From the NCBI RefSeq assembly GCF_021134715.1, contig NC_060021.1, positions 6,604,501-6,668,500 on the forward strand: DNA of 64,000 nt. Direction: 5' to 3'. The stretch is from Daphnia pulex (taxonomy: Eukaryota; Arthropoda; Branchiopoda; Diplostraca; Daphniidae). The notes beneath the pieces were generated by a model, which worked only from the letters and a program-made list of their open reading frames with translations, was not told the DNA's origin and did no database searches. Made by a program: the position numbers and the translations under genes. Position 1 is the stretch's first letter. The number at the start of each line of letters is the position of its first letter. Below are positions 26,601 through 38,836 of the stretch, in pieces.

Positions 26601-29600
26601 GAAATTAATTCACAACGACTTTTGTCTTCTTTTGCAGCCACCTTCGATGGTCTCGGCTGAATGCCAAACGCTGACGCAACAGTGCGGCGAAGAGTTGGGA
26701 CTCTTCAGCTCCGGCAGTAACCAGAGCGCTGGACGTTCAGCATCGACCACGTCGACGACCACAACATCTACGCCGGCCGCCCTGGAACCGGTTTGCGGCT
26801 CAGATGGCCGGACGTATAGCTCCCGGTGCGAGTTGCAGCGTGCCAGGTGCGAAGGGCATCCAGTCCGGGTTCGTAATCGTGGATCTTGTCACGGTAAATT
26901 TGTTTCCCATCACCAACGTCTAACAACAACAACATATCCATCTTGACATTCTTTTTCTTTCTTTTCTCTTGACTTGGGTTGGTTGGTTGGTTATTTTTAC
27001 AGGAGCCGAGAAACGTTGTATGTCTGAGCGACGGTTGGCTCAGCGAACAGCCCGGCGATTGAACGAGACTCACCAAGCGGGCGGCGTCGGCAGTGCTGGT
27101 GGACTGGGCAAAAAATCGGCGCCTACTGGCGAGACTTTCATTCCTGAATGCAACGAGGACGGACGATTCGCGGAAATTCAGGTAAGTCAAGCCAGAAATC
27201 GAATCAAAATAGAAAGCCTGCGAAACGAAGAAAAGAAATGCAAAAATAACTTGACTCTTATCGTATACACAATAGTGCCATCAAGGGACGGGCTATTGTT
27301 GGTGCGTCACGCCCGACGGCAAACCCATTCCGGGATCGTCCATCCGACACAACAAACCCAACTGCAAACGTCAAAGTAAATCCCATTCCTTACTTCTTTG
27401 TTGCTGGAATCAGTTCGACTAACCCACAAAATCAATTTATAGGCAAATCCAGCCCCAGTCGCAGGTCACCACAAGGCAAGAAACCCCGTAAAGGTAAAAC
27501 CTTCCCAAACTAAAAAGGCAAGAATCGAGAGCAAGTAATAATAAGAAAATGTTCCATTAGGTTGTACACCTGGCGATAAAGCGGCTTTCAACGGTCACCT
27601 GATCCGACTCTTTACGACCGAGTTCAACCGCTTGCCAACCACTCCAATTCCCAGTAAGTTAATGGTCCTATCTTGTCCAGGGCGTTTCCTATTCTTTGCA
27701 GCCACGGTGGGAATCAAACTCATTTCAACGGTTCTTGTTTTGTTGCCGATTCCAGGTACTACAGCGCAAACGGATGGCGTGACCGAGACTGCTGAACGAC
27801 GAGTGATGGAGTGGAAATTCGACCAACTGGACAAAAACAACGATGGCCAGCTGATTCGACGCGAATTCAGAGTTCTACGACGACTCGTCCGTAAGGTGGT
27901 CAAACCCAAGCGCTGCACCAAGAACTTTCCCCGACTTTGCGATACGGATCAGGATCGTAAGATTTCCCGGTCAGAGTGGTCCGTCTGCCTCGGCATCGGT
28001 ATCAATAGTAAGTAGTTCATAAAACATTTTTACTGAATGAGTGCCATTACTGGCGCGCAGACCAACAATCGAACGAACAACAGGTCGTTACAAACCACCT
28101 GGGGTCGTTTAAGATTACAGGTTACACATGTCTATACACACAAACTAAGTCTGCTACTATTACCACTATGTTGTGGAAACAGGTTTTAAGGGATGGGTGC
28201 TACTAGATATATTAGATGACCAGTTGCACAATGTGGGCTTTTCCCTAAGAATAATCGGTGATCCATCACCAATGTAATTGCCAATTCACGAAATCTTGTT
28301 GTTGTTGTTTTTTTTTGCAATGCTGAATCTTGAAAGACAATCCAAGTTGTGGGCCTACTACGGTTGAATGACCTGCTACCAAGTTGCAAACAGCTCGTCA
28401 TGAATGACTTGAGAAGACAGATAATGAACTGACCATTGAGAGTTGGGTCGAAAAGAAAAAAGGGGGCCCACAACTTTGAAATCAAGACTCACATCTTTTG
28501 TCACACAAGAATTTGGAGACAGGCAAAACTGCTGGCAACCCATGAAAGTTTGTTGTTTTATGAAGGTCAAATGATTACTAGATTGTGTGTATGTTGTGTA
28601 GCGACCAAGACTTGCCCGTTGATAATGTGTAGTCTCCTTCCGTTTGTTCCTGTTCCTCAACTCAGGGGACAGCGGTGAGGATTCGGCGGCCATGAATTCC
28701 AGACTGTCCATCCGACCAGGTATATAGAGTTCGGTTTTGCCAGCTCCTAAAGTTGCAAGAACCCATTATTCTTTCTATCCTCTTGCTTCTATGTGGGGGC
28801 TAGCTTGGCTTGTGTGTTTCACTTTACCGATTCCCCACCTGGCAAATAGAATAATCCATCTTGGAAACTTATGACGGCAAGCTGATTGATGAAGAAAAAT
28901 TTGGTTCCAGGTCGAATCGGTTTTCGTCTGCTTCGGGCTGATGTGATGCCCATATTTTCTGCATTCTTATGGGGGGAGCTTGGGGCTATTTTGTTTTGTT
29001 TCCTATACCTTATTTTGAAAAAAAAAAAGCACAATTAATTCCCTAATCTCCGTTTTGTTTTCGTTCTTTTGAATAACTCTTGATTTCTTTTGCTTTTTCT
29101 CTTCAGATATCGATAGTTTACTTTGGACCAAGCACAGCAGTATTTTATCGCCGGAGGTGTCGTCTGTTGAAGAAATCGAACCTGTCGAAGGTATGCCAAA
29201 TAATCTGAGACTACTAATTGAGCAGCTTTCATCATCTTGTTTACTTTTTTATCTACTGAAGCAAATGATTGTTATTCGGACCGAGAAGCCGCCCAAGAGG
29301 AGGTCGACCATGGCGCCAAAGGAATGTACGTTCCTGAATGCACGCCAGATAATAAATACCAACGAGTGCAGTGCCACAAATCAGCCGGTAGGAATGCTGT
29401 TGTTTTCTTGGTTTAATTTCATCATCATGTCACATACCTGATCATGTCTGATCGTGTCTTCGATCCTCTCGACCTTTATTTTTACCTCTTTTTGCTTTTG
29501 TCCTTGGCTGGGTATTATTTCCATAGGCTACTGTTGGTGTGCCAACGACGAAACGGGCAAGCCCATTCCTGGAACATCAGTGCAGAATAGCAAACCAACC

Positions 29601-30400
29601 AACTGCGACAATCTACCTGCCCACGTGCTGAACCGGCCCACTCCACCTCCAGTGCCAAAGGAAAACCTCAAGCCTGTTTACCGTCCACTCACTGCGGAAG
29701 AAGGTAATTTTGAATAACATTCGATCGACACGCCATCTAACGGCCACGTTCTAAATCTAACCTGTTTTTGTTTTTTTCTCACGCAGCTTGTACGGGAAAG
29801 AGGAAATCACGCTTGCAGTCCGACATGGTTGAATTCTTCAAGGAAAATCTGGCCGCTTTTCTTGTGAACAAAACAGCCAATAATCCAAACAGGTAATAAA
29901 ATTAATCAACTAGTTGTAAAAAGTGTTATTTATTCTGTTTTAATTTGGACACTGTAATGTACGTACTTTAAATTATGTAGCATCGCCGGACCGGATTACA
30001 ATTTGCCACCGCGGGAACGAGTGGCCAAATGGCAGTTGCAACAGCTGGACGCCAATAAAAACAACGTCATTGACAGGCAGGAAACACGGGAATTGCGCCT
30101 CCTCTTCAAACGCAGCCAAAAGTTGAGACGGTGTAGTAAAAAACTGCCGGCTTTTTGCGACACAAACGCTGACAAGAGAATCACGGCCGATGAATGGCTC
30201 CGTTGCCTTGGAGTTGTCAAAGGTATTTTTACAAATAGTTTTACATGAAAATGACGATGCAATTTACTGATTCATTCTTTTTTTTTCACATTTTAGCTGA
30301 AGTAAGCAATATCGCCTCTCCCATTATTCCGGTTGGCGGATCTTCTAATGGCAAGCGAAGAGGTCCGAATCCATTGAGCACCTACCTCAAGGACCGATGA
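23606..30400 (+). CDS. magu: SMOC/Pentagone-type secreted calcium-binding matricellular protein
   Basis: Fourteen exons: 23606-23692, 26638-26893, 27003-27181, 27276-27375, 27443-27493, 27561-27653, 27756-28007, 28666-28719, 29107-29190, 29262-29387, 29527-29703, 29787-29892, 29981-30222, 30297-30400; 636 residues, phases consistent. Exon 1 encodes a signal peptide. A Kazal/follistatin-like domain follows (residues about 32-112, six Cys, PVCGSDGRTYSSRC), then a thyroglobulin type-1 domain (about 118-205, CWCV), an EF-hand module (about 225-338, loops DKNNDGQLIRRE and DTDQDRKISRSE), a second thyroglobulin type-1 domain (about 387-445, CWCA), a second EF-hand module (about 486-600, loops DANKNNVIDRQE and DTNADKRITADE) and a basic C-terminus. 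SMOC proteins bind heparan sulfate and modulate BMP signalling; the fly homologue Pentagone (magu) extends the Dpp gradient. Oddities are a Ser/Thr-rich insert inside the Kazal domain and two EF-hand modules. Intron 1 is 2.9 kb. Confidence 0.93.
24518..24533 (+). promoter_or_regulatory. Candidate SMAD/Schnurri silencer element in SMOC intron 1
   Basis: The 16 bases GACGCC-ATGCT-GTCTG match in full the consensus GRCGNC-N5-GTCTG. That consensus describes the Drosophila BMP silencer element bound by Mad, Medea and Schnurri. The site is in the first intron of the SMOC/Pentagone gene, whose fly homologue is repressed by Dpp signalling. The match is seen directly; function is inferred. Confidence 0.5.
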
Positions 30401-31235
30401 TGATTTTTTCGCATTCTTTTCATAAAGCTTTCAAGCCACAGAAAAACAAATGAATAATAAGGTTATACGAATAGAGAGATGAAGCAGTTCCTGAAAAAAG
30501 AAAAAAAAAATTTAAAGAAAAGAACAAAAAGAGAAATTACGAGCGCTGCAAGTGGATTATTTCGTAAATAATCGACAATTTACTATGTAACAATACGATG
30601 AGCTATAATATCTTTGCCCTTCCAAATGACATTTTTCAATTTTTACGGCAACAATGATCCCCTTCCCCCACAATTATGAATGATGAGATGTGTACATATG
30701 TGATGATGGTTTTCTTTTGGCTTTGTATAAATAGTTGGAATGAGTGTTCGCACAACTTAACATTCATTTGTTTTTCTTTTGTGTATTATATTTATATCCC
30801 AGACCGAAAAAAAACGGCGAAAAAATTTTCTGGATAAAATACTGTTGCACTTTGCGTTTTCGATAAGGTATCAAATTGCATATCTACTTATATAATCAGA
30901 AAACCTTTTCAAGGGCTCCTGAGTATACGCGGTTAAAAGAGTTTTACAAATTAACCCAAATGTGGAATGAATTCTTTCGAAATGTTGGAGGGGGGTTTTA
31001 TATGTCAATTCCCGGAAGACCAAAGGCTAGAAAAATAAAGAAGTGCTCGATCGATCAAAGACAGCAAACTGAAACCTTGATCTGAGAAAAAGAAGAAGAA
31101 GAAAAAGAAGTTGTTGAAGAAGGTTTTCCAATGTTACCACGTATAGTAAATTCAGAAAAGGTAGGTTAGGATGGATATAGACAGATAAGTTTGCTACAAC
31201 TCACTATTATTAGCCTTTAGATCTTCCCCAAATTG
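30401..31235. other. Convergent 3' region of SMOC and QPCT
   Basis: AT-rich sequence between two convergent genes, expected to hold both 3' untranslated regions. An AATAAA at 31034-31039 on the plus strand could serve SMOC. No further gene is seen. Confidence 0.5.
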
Positions 31236-32527
31236 TCAGACATTAACTTGGAGGTACTCGACGACAAAAACTCGAAGAATCTTCATAAGATCATCGATGG
31301 TGTTATAGTCAAGAACGGATTTGTTGTCTCCGTTCGTATGCCAAACATCCGGAAAAGGGGTTGTAATTAAGTGCAAAATAGGAACTTTTCTTTGCATGAA
31401 TGGAATGTGATCATCTTCGATTCCGCCAGGTGCAAAATCGTTACGAAAGATCTGATTGTTGGTCGACAATAAATTTGCGCCCCTTAGTCGCTGTTCAATG
31501 TTTGCGGAATGTTGGAACCAACGATCACCAGAAGTAATGTAACTATAAAAATTGGGATTTCGAGCACCGAGTAAATCCAATAGAACCATCAAATCCTGAT
31601 TGACGTAATACAAATATTCAAATCAAATATTGTTTCAACATATTTATATAATTCTCTCGCATACCATTCGGTGAAGTTCATTCGTTCCATCACGGTTTTG
31701 CGCTGGATATGATGTACTCTCCCACTTCCTGGCGAGGTTACGAGCCCCATAAATTGAATCCTGTATTAACAAAAGAACTAGTAAAATTGTAAGCAACCAA
31801 TAATTATTTCATGGATTTACCCTAGAATTCCAGTCTTTGAAAGCCTCTTCTCCATCAAAAAATATAAACTGTAAAGTAACTTGGCTGTTCTAAAAGTAAT
31901 AAAATTTATTAATGAAATTATTATTTTAGCACTTGTAATTTAATTCTTAAATTTACTTACACTTTTTTTGAGTTGATCTAACTTGGGAGCCAAATCTTTA
32001 GCCAAGGTAATCATCATGGCACAAGGAACAGCAGAATCAGTAGCACCAATGAAATTTCCATCTCTGGTATATTTGGAATCATAGTGGCAAGCAAGGACTA
32101 AGCGCCTTTGAGCATTTGAATCTAAAGTTGTTATAATATTTTCAAAGGTCTTTTTGCCATGAGGACGAGGAGTATCAGCAGTAAATTTGTCGGTTCCAAC
32201 ATCCCAACCAAGAGATTGCATTTGATCCATGATGTACTGCCTGACTCGAGCATGATTGGGAGTTCCAACAACACGTGGCACCAAAATTGGATCAACTGTG
32301 ACATCAAACCGTTGCATGTCTGACAAACCACTGACATATTTAAGCTGGTCCAAGTTCAAGAGATTTGCTTGGTGGCTAGACTGAAATATAAATAAGAAAA
32401 GTTTGTGTAAAACTTTATTCCCTTAGGGTTGAGCTGATAATATGGGTACCTTAGCATGAAACCATGCCTGAGACTGACTTTGGCTGAACAAACTTAAGAG
32501 GAAAAGCACCCCCTTGAGAGAGATCAT
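31236..32527 (-). CDS. QPCT: Glutaminyl-peptide cyclotransferase (secreted glutaminyl cyclase)
   Basis: Five exons: 32527-32450, 32380-31961, 31889-31821, 31760-31665, 31595-31236; 340 residues (human QC has 361), every intron in phase 0. It converts N-terminal Gln or Glu of peptides to pyroglutamate, usually in the secretory pathway. Exon 1 encodes a signal peptide (hydrophobic LKGVLFLLSLFS). The fold is the M28-type zinc hydrolase fold. The three zinc ligands of the family are visible: Asp in GATDSA, Glu in FFDGEEAF and His in WHTNGDN. The tract LACHYDSK, and GGIEDDHIPF before the final His, are further family signatures. Nothing is broken, so the enzyme should be active. The start is the only ATG giving a signal peptide. 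It diverges from the neighbouring PRA1 gene and converges on SMOC. Confidence 0.93.
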
Positions 32528-33949
32528 TTTGTTGGTGTGAACTGTAGGGAAGAGAAAAACGTCAATATTAAAGTAACCGATATTTGATACATGTAATCAA
32601 GATCAGTCGTCAAATATCCAACCTGTATTTAACGGCAACATACCCAACATTAATGAAAAGCAGATGAAAACCGCTCAAATACTTATATCAACATACGAAG
32701 GGCAAACTGGAGGACACAAAGGCCATTAATAAACTAGATAACATATACGGCATCGAGGAATTATCGGGGCGTTATTATCAGTCTAGTCACTAGAAAGAAC
32801 TCAAGTCACGTGATTTGTTCGTGACGTCGTCTGCGCTTTTCCTGAAACCAAATAACACTCAAAACATTGTTTGAGCGACGTCCTTGCTTTTTGAAGGATA
32901 AGCATTATTTGCGAATATATATGCCTTGAGAATATCAATGGAAAAACAAATTAGGATAGCCCCAAACAAAAAAAATTCTCAAGGTTTTGTGCTACTAATT
33001 CCTGAACGAATAAAAACTAATAGAAATGTGTAATAGAAAACCTGTTTTATATACCCCGGAGGACGAATGAAGCGAAGCGGTGTATACTCTGCGACAGAAG
33101 GCGAACAACTGTTTGCCAACCTGCTCTGCTTTTCAACCCGGACGCAAAGTTGAGCAAATACAGGATTTTCTTTTTAATAAAGGTGTGTGTGTAATAATAG
33201 CACCTGTTTTCTCTCTGTGACCCCGGGCAGTTTGAGATGTATAGGCTAGACCGCCAGCGGTTTATTGACGTAGAGTTTTCAAATAGATTGACGACATTTG
33301 CGTATGAGCTCCTTTTTACCTCATTTCGAACCTTTTTGTCACCGTAGCGGACAACTTAATCCAATTTACCGAGCCGTCGCATTGGCTAAAGTCTTGACAG
33401 CAAAGTGCACTGTCGCGCAAACTCACTTTGGCAATAAGTTCTAGCCTAGTGCTACACGTCTTGTGCATTTCCTTAATCAAAACCACAATGTCACTTCTCG
33501 TTAGAAGTTGCGACTTGCGAGATCGATATATGTGAGCGTCTGTGCTTCAAAGCGGAATGGTAATAAAGTGAGGCATAGCGTGTTATTTAGCTACATTATT
33601 TTGACACGTGCACGCTAAGTTACATTCCTTGTCATTTTTAGTTTATTGTGCATATGCTTCACTTGCTAAAATGAAGTAAAATACTTTCCAGTAAGATTTT
33701 TTATCACCCACAATATTTATGCCACATTTACAGGGTTATAATTCTTTGTCCAAATTGCCCTGGGTAAAGAAAAAAAATCAAAACTGTAAATTTTCACATT
33801 AAATTTGCATAAGAACTGAGATCTCTCTTATATTACCGCATATCCCCGATAATTGCGTGCGTTGCACGCAAAGGCCACCTAGCGGTGCATTAGCATTTTG
33901 AATACAAACACAAAACACTGCAACAGACGATCCTCTGCCTCTGAGTCAA
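32528..33949. other. Divergent intergenic region of QPCT and PRA1
   Basis: About 1.4 kb between the two divergent start codons, expected to contain both promoters. It holds a small inverted repeat at 33050-33087. No reading frame resembles a protein. Confidence 0.5.
33050..33087. repeat. Short imperfect inverted repeat
   Basis: The arms TATACCCC and GGTGTATA are nearly complementary and enclose about 21 bases containing GGACGAATGAAGCGAAGC. It could form a hairpin or be a remnant of a small dispersed repeat. No family could be named. Confidence 0.4.
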
Positions 33950-34742
33950 ATGGCTGACGTGGACAACTTGGATGTATCAGGAAATTTGACGGAATCGAAA
34001 GTTTTAGATAAAAAACCTTCGTCGGATTCCATGTAAGTTCCATATATTTGCTTAGTCTTGTGCAACATTTGATTTTCAAAAACTTTTTGAAATAAATAGG
34101 ATGTCTCTTCCTGTCAAATTCAATCTCTCCGTCCCAGTTGCACAAGAATGGCTTGGTTCACGGAGAAAAAATTTGAAACCGTGGTTTAGATTCGTACAAA
34201 CCTCAAAATTTCAGAGTCCCACATCGGTTCCTGCACTTGGTTCAAGGATCGTGAAAAATGTTGATCATTTCCAAAGCAATTATTTGTGCATTTTTATCAT
34301 CCTCATTTTATATTGTTTGTAAGTTTTCTTACATTTTATTAGTAGTTTTGAACGGTTTAAATCTTTTTATTTCTGTTTGATGCTTAGGTTAACATCACCA
34401 CTACTTCTGTTTGCTGTGGGCACTTCATTAGGAGCTTGCTATTTGATATCTAGAAAAAATGATGATCAGAAGCTTAGTATACTTGGTCACGAACTAAGTT
34501 TAGCTCAACAATATGGACTTATTGCCATGGTGTCCCTACCACTCTTTTATCTGGCTGGAGCTGGATCTGTGGTCTTTTGGGTTCTAGGTAGGTTTTAAAA
34601 TATATATCTTCTGAATTTAAGGTAATTAAGAATTAAAAATGATTTAATAGGTGCATCTATGTTTCTGATTGTCCTGCATGCATCTTTTTACAACAATGAA
34701 TCACCTGAAGAAAGTTTTGAACAACCAATTCTACAGGTTTAG
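33950..34742 (+). CDS. RABAC1: Prenylated Rab acceptor protein 1 (PRA1 family)
   Basis: Four exons: 33950-34032, 34100-34318, 34388-34587, 34651-34742; 197 residues (human RABAC1 185) with phases 2, 2 and 1 at the introns. PRA1 proteins are small Golgi/ER membrane proteins that bind prenylated Rab GTPases and help move them between GDI and membranes. The cytosolic N-terminus carries the family motif (AQEWLGSRRKNLKPW). Two hydrophobic hairpins follow (about residues 85-120 and 140-175), with the family patterns NVDHFQSNYL, LTSPLLL and LAGAGSVVFWVLGA. The C-terminal tail is short and acidic and ends in QPILQV, which may act in sorting. The start is the first ATG in a short 5' exon. The gene converges on ADRM1 with only 366 bp between stop codons. 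Confidence 0.94.
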
Positions 34743-34873
34743 AAAAAATTTTGTGTGATGGTTAAGTTTAATATATTATTTACACACTGCTGCCTTATAT
34801 AAATTTACTAACATTTTGATTTTTCTGTGTTCTCATAAAGCCATGGTTGTACCTATTTACGCCTTTCACTAAC

Positions 34874-34879
34874 AATAAA
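34874..34879 (+). terminator. Poly(A) signal of the PRA1 gene
   Basis: AATAAA about 130 bases after the PRA1 stop codon, within the short convergent space to ADRM1. Confidence 0.55.
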
Positions 34880-35108
34880 TTATAACGATATCAAAAATTT
34901 TTCTACAAACGTCAACGAGCTACTTTAACTGTACTGTCAATATTCCAGAAAAGCACCACTTGTCGTATTCCCCCTTGTGAGAATGTATTTCCAGAAAAAA
35001 ACTGGCAAAAAAGACTATTTCAACACTAAATCAGAATAGGGGATATTAGGCGAGAGAAGTGGTAACAAAAATTTCATTCAAGATGGAAATGTCACGACGA
35101 ATCAAATA

Positions 35109-36646
35109 TTAATCAAGCGCCATTCCATCGTCCCCTTCTTCTTTCTTCTTATCCTTATTTTGCAATGCCGCAATAAAAGCTTCCATGTCACCTTTCTGGG
35201 CTGCTTCAACAGCTTCAGAGCCAAGACCAAACTGTTGAATGAGTGGACCTAATTGCCCAGACTGAAGAGCAGCACTAAAGACACTCAATGCCTGAAGAAA
35301 AGACGCGTTACAACACGGCAACATAAACCTATAGATAAGCACTCGTTTACCTGAGCAAATTGGGGTGACTGAACCGTATCACGAACCATGGAAGCGGTAT
35401 CGCCCTCGCTAGCCTGATCCGAAGGAGGCAAGAAATCACGGAGTTGACGCATGAAATCGGCATTGTTTAGAATGGGGTGCAGGACATCCGTACTCAAGCC
35501 CTCTGACAAATCTACTACTTTCAGCAATTCACAGATAAAATAACCAGAATAATCAAATCAATAATGCAGTGCATTTAGCATACCGGACGGTTTTTCGGGC
35601 CTTCCCGGAGGCGAATCTGGTACTTGAATTCCTGAAAGGATTTGCTGAAGATTCGTCAAGTTGCCTAGAGAAGGCACTCCAGTGGTTAATGGAGTCGCTG
35701 GCAGATTACTACCAACGTTTGCGGAACTGGGCGTAGTAGCAGCAGCAACAGGAGCACTGGTCGCAGCAGCAGGAGGGATAGCTGCAGCCGAACGAGCCTG
35801 AGAAGCTGAGCCAGATGTAGCACCACTCGAACGGCTTCGTGAGCTTGAACCACTACGCATGTTTCTGTATTGGAAAAATTTCAGTTAATCTAACTCAAAA
35901 CTATTTCTTTAAATGTGATACCCATCAGATGGAACTAGCAGAGATGATAAACCTGACATCCCACCAACATTTCCAAACAACTGCATCAGTTGCTGTTGAG
36001 ACATTGAACTGAGCAAACTCTGCAAATCTCGTTCACTACCTGTGTTTCACAGCCAAAATAGATGGTTAGGAAATTAATACAATTTCACCTGTATTCAAAA
36101 ATTAGAAACACTACCTAAATTACTTCCTCCCCTTCCACTTTGGGATCCTGGAGTAGGAGGGTTGTTCAAATATTCATTAACCTTGCGACAGTAGGTTTCA
36201 TCTTTGTCAGTTTTGGGCTCCTGCAAACCAATTAAAATTAAAGAAGACTGATTTTCTGGTAACTTAAAGATGGTTACCTGCATCCAAAAGAAAGTTTTCT
36301 TATTGGAAGACTTGAATTTCAAGAGAAAAACCCTTCCAGTGGTACACTGAGGTACTCGAACATACTCACAATCATCAGGGAAAATGATCCAATCCTAAAA
36401 ACGAAACCCAAAATTTAAATGTGTACTTAAGAAGAAACAAATGTTCAAACATACATCTTCAACACTTCCAGATTGGCGATCTTTCCAGCAAAAATGGATC
36501 AAAGAGTCACTTGACTGGTGAATATAAACAAGACCTTTCCTCTTGTCAGGATGCACCATGTTTCCCCTCATCGTCATTTTGCCGGCCCGGAACTCGACAA
36601 GATTTTTACTCTGGCTACGAGACGACGAGCTACTGAAAAGACTCAT
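35109..36646 (-). CDS. ADRM1: Proteasomal ubiquitin receptor ADRM1/Rpn13
   Basis: Seven exons: 36646-36455, 36394-36278, 36220-36115, 36039-35922, 35864-35584, 35517-35351, 35291-35109; 387 residues (human ADRM1 407), phases consistent. It is a 19S proteasome subunit that binds ubiquitin chains and recruits and activates the deubiquitinase UCH37. The N-terminal Pru domain (about residues 15-130) shows [35 protein letters not shown] and FFWMQ. A Ser/Ala/Pro-rich linker follows (about 145-270). The C-terminal DEUBAD domain (about 285-375) contains [20 protein letters not shown] and [20 protein letters not shown]. The end is acidic ([10 protein letters not shown]), typical of the Rpn13 tail. The start ATG is the first in the frame. 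All parts expected for function are present. Confidence 0.95.
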
Positions 36647-37564
36647 TTTTTCTTTGAGATGTCTAACTTCGTTTAATGCAACAAAAGCTACTTAAGTTAC
36701 TGCGACAATATACCAGAAACTAACTGGAAAATGTATTGACTACAGAGACACAAATCTCGGACGAGCAAAGCGTAAAGGCCACAAACTTCAAGAGTCAAGA
36801 TGAGTAATGAAAACTGCTAGATCATTTAGAGACGAAGGGAAAACAAAAAAGAAGCCTTTTCTCTCTCGTGGTCTCCGCTCTATAGACGCGACCCCCACCC
36901 CACCTACCGGCAACCGGCTGGTTTGCACGAAGGAGACGATGACTTCGCCCGATGTCGCGGTCATACTACTACTCAAAATCGGTTATATCGGTATCGGTTG
37001 CCGATTTATACTCAGAAAAAAGTGTCAATTCTGAATCCGTTTTAACGGTGCCCACAGTTTCGGTGATTTTCTAAGAGGATTGGATTCCTTCATTCCTTGT
37101 CCTGATGTATAAGAAAAAAAATCTACCAAAACCAAAAGAAGAAACTCTATTATAAAGTCCCACCTGTGAAGTTGATCAACTTAGCGAGGGGAAAAGTAAT
37201 AACGAAAAAAATTGGTTTAGTGATAAGAAAAAGGACCAAATGGTACATTTTTATAACTATTAAGTAGTAACATTTAATAATATCGGGATAATTTTTCTAA
37301 TATTTTTGTGTAAGAACTTAAGAAGGTTGAAAGCGTAAAATCAACCGCTAACATATAAGCTCAAACAACGGTACAGATGAATAGAAATGTCGACACTTCC
37401 AGAAAATCAGAGTGGTGATGGGAAAACTTTATTAAACAGAAAATATGGTTACTGAGATTTTGGTTTATTTTCGAATGATTGTGATTCAGAAAAATGAAAA
37501 ACCTGTATTGAATGAATTTTTTCCGAAACTTCTGCTTCTTTTTTAAATTATGGGTTCAGTCACT
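36647..37564. other. Intergenic, ADRM1 promoter side
   Basis: This gap lies between the ADRM1 start and the SNAPC1 stop. TTTATT at 37464-37469 and 37429-37434 reads AATAAA on the minus strand and could end the SNAPC1 transcript. I see no gene. Confidence 0.5.
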
Positions 37565-38836
37565 TCAGTGGTTTCCTGAATCATCGGGCTTCGATTTCGT
37601 TTTCCTGGTCAAGTCGTAAGACGTAACATCTACAGGCATACGACGAGATCGGATTTGAGAAAACGAAGAATTAACTATTCCTCTTCGAATAACTCCTGCA
37701 AAACGTTAAAAAATTATGAAATGCCTTAAATTCCGTAACATTAGGGGGAAATATCAATAGTACCTTGATTTATTACTACTCCGGAATCGCTCGTAGATTC
37801 TCCTTGCTTGATACCATTGCTTTTCATTTCAGCAATTTCAGAATCGGTGTCATCTAGAATTATTCGAATTTCATCCGGAAAATGTTGACTGGGAGCAGCA
37901 GACGAGGGAGTTGTTATAAATCCTAATGAAATTACATGTATCCAGTTTATTCTTAGTTAAATGTTGAACACTAAATAAGGAAACTAATTGCTGCTATTGA
38001 AAAGAAATGTTACCTGCTATCTGCTTTTTCTCTTCATATTTACAGTGTGCAAGGTCCAAATTTTTTAGACAATTTGATGACAAACCCTCACATCCAATCA
38101 ATCTACATTCATTCTCATCCATAGGATTTCCGATGTCTTCTTCTGACTGGCATGTTTGATTCATTTGGATACACTGTATTTATAAAGAAATAAAATGATT
38201 ATTTTTGTTTTCATTCATCTCTCCATTAGCCATTACTGTACCTTGTTTGGTGTACTGCAAGCACAGAACAAAAATGCTTTGCCAATAAAAAGTTTCTGAA
38301 AAACAAATTCCGCATCTATGATCTTCTTTTCTTTCAATACAGTAGTGAACTTTGTAAATTCTTTGAATTCACTAAGAGTTAAACGTACTTTGGATCTAAC
38401 AAAGTTGGAAGTGTCAAGATTATTCACTGTTAATAGTTTAATGGACATACTTGGTTTCTTGAGTAAAGTACAATCCGTACATAAGGTAGAGTGCTCCAAC
38501 TCTGGATGCAAACTCTTTATTTACATTCAAAAGTATAGCTTTTGCTATAGCTAACAGTTCACTTGCAATCAGTGGCAGTTCTTCCGAACTCCTTCCACTA
38601 CATAAGAAAGATTTTTTTAATGGAAGTGTAATTGCATAAATAAAAAAAAACGTAAGAAAAGTGAAAATTATTGTAGGATGTTCAAACTCCACGTACCAAA
38701 ATATTAATTCAAAATGTGATGCTTTCCATTCACGTGCGAAGTCGGCAAAGCTCAAGCTCTCTGACTTTGAAAATTTTTCGACCAATATATCACAATCATT
38801 AGCACTTCCGATGGGAACAATAACCTCTTCCAACAT
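37565..38836 (-). CDS. SNAPC1: snRNA-activating protein complex subunit 1 (SNAPC1/SNAP43)
   Basis: Six exons: 38836-38697, 38597-38451, 38395-38242, 38173-38014, 37922-37764, 37695-37565; 296 residues (human 368), with tiny introns (one of 55 bp). SNAPC1 is a core subunit of the complex that binds the proximal sequence element of snRNA genes transcribed by RNA polymerases II and III. The conserved N-terminal domain (about residues 15-150) shows DCDILVEKF, FADFAREW, FELIFCGR, SRVGALYLMYGLYFTQ and DAEFVFQKLFIGKAFLF, all close to the human protein. The C-terminal half is poorly conserved and has a Cys-containing stretch and a basic end. The ATG at 38836 is used because the upstream in-frame codon is TTG. 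The gene lies in tandem with ADRM1 and Phactr but appears independently transcribed. Confidence 0.9.

Noticed and set aside
26494..26637. Open frame extending SMOC exon 2 upstream into intron 1
   Set aside because: The frame is open by chance: a good acceptor (TTTTGCAG) stands at 26637, the upstream residues are unstructured, and using it would remove the signal peptide.
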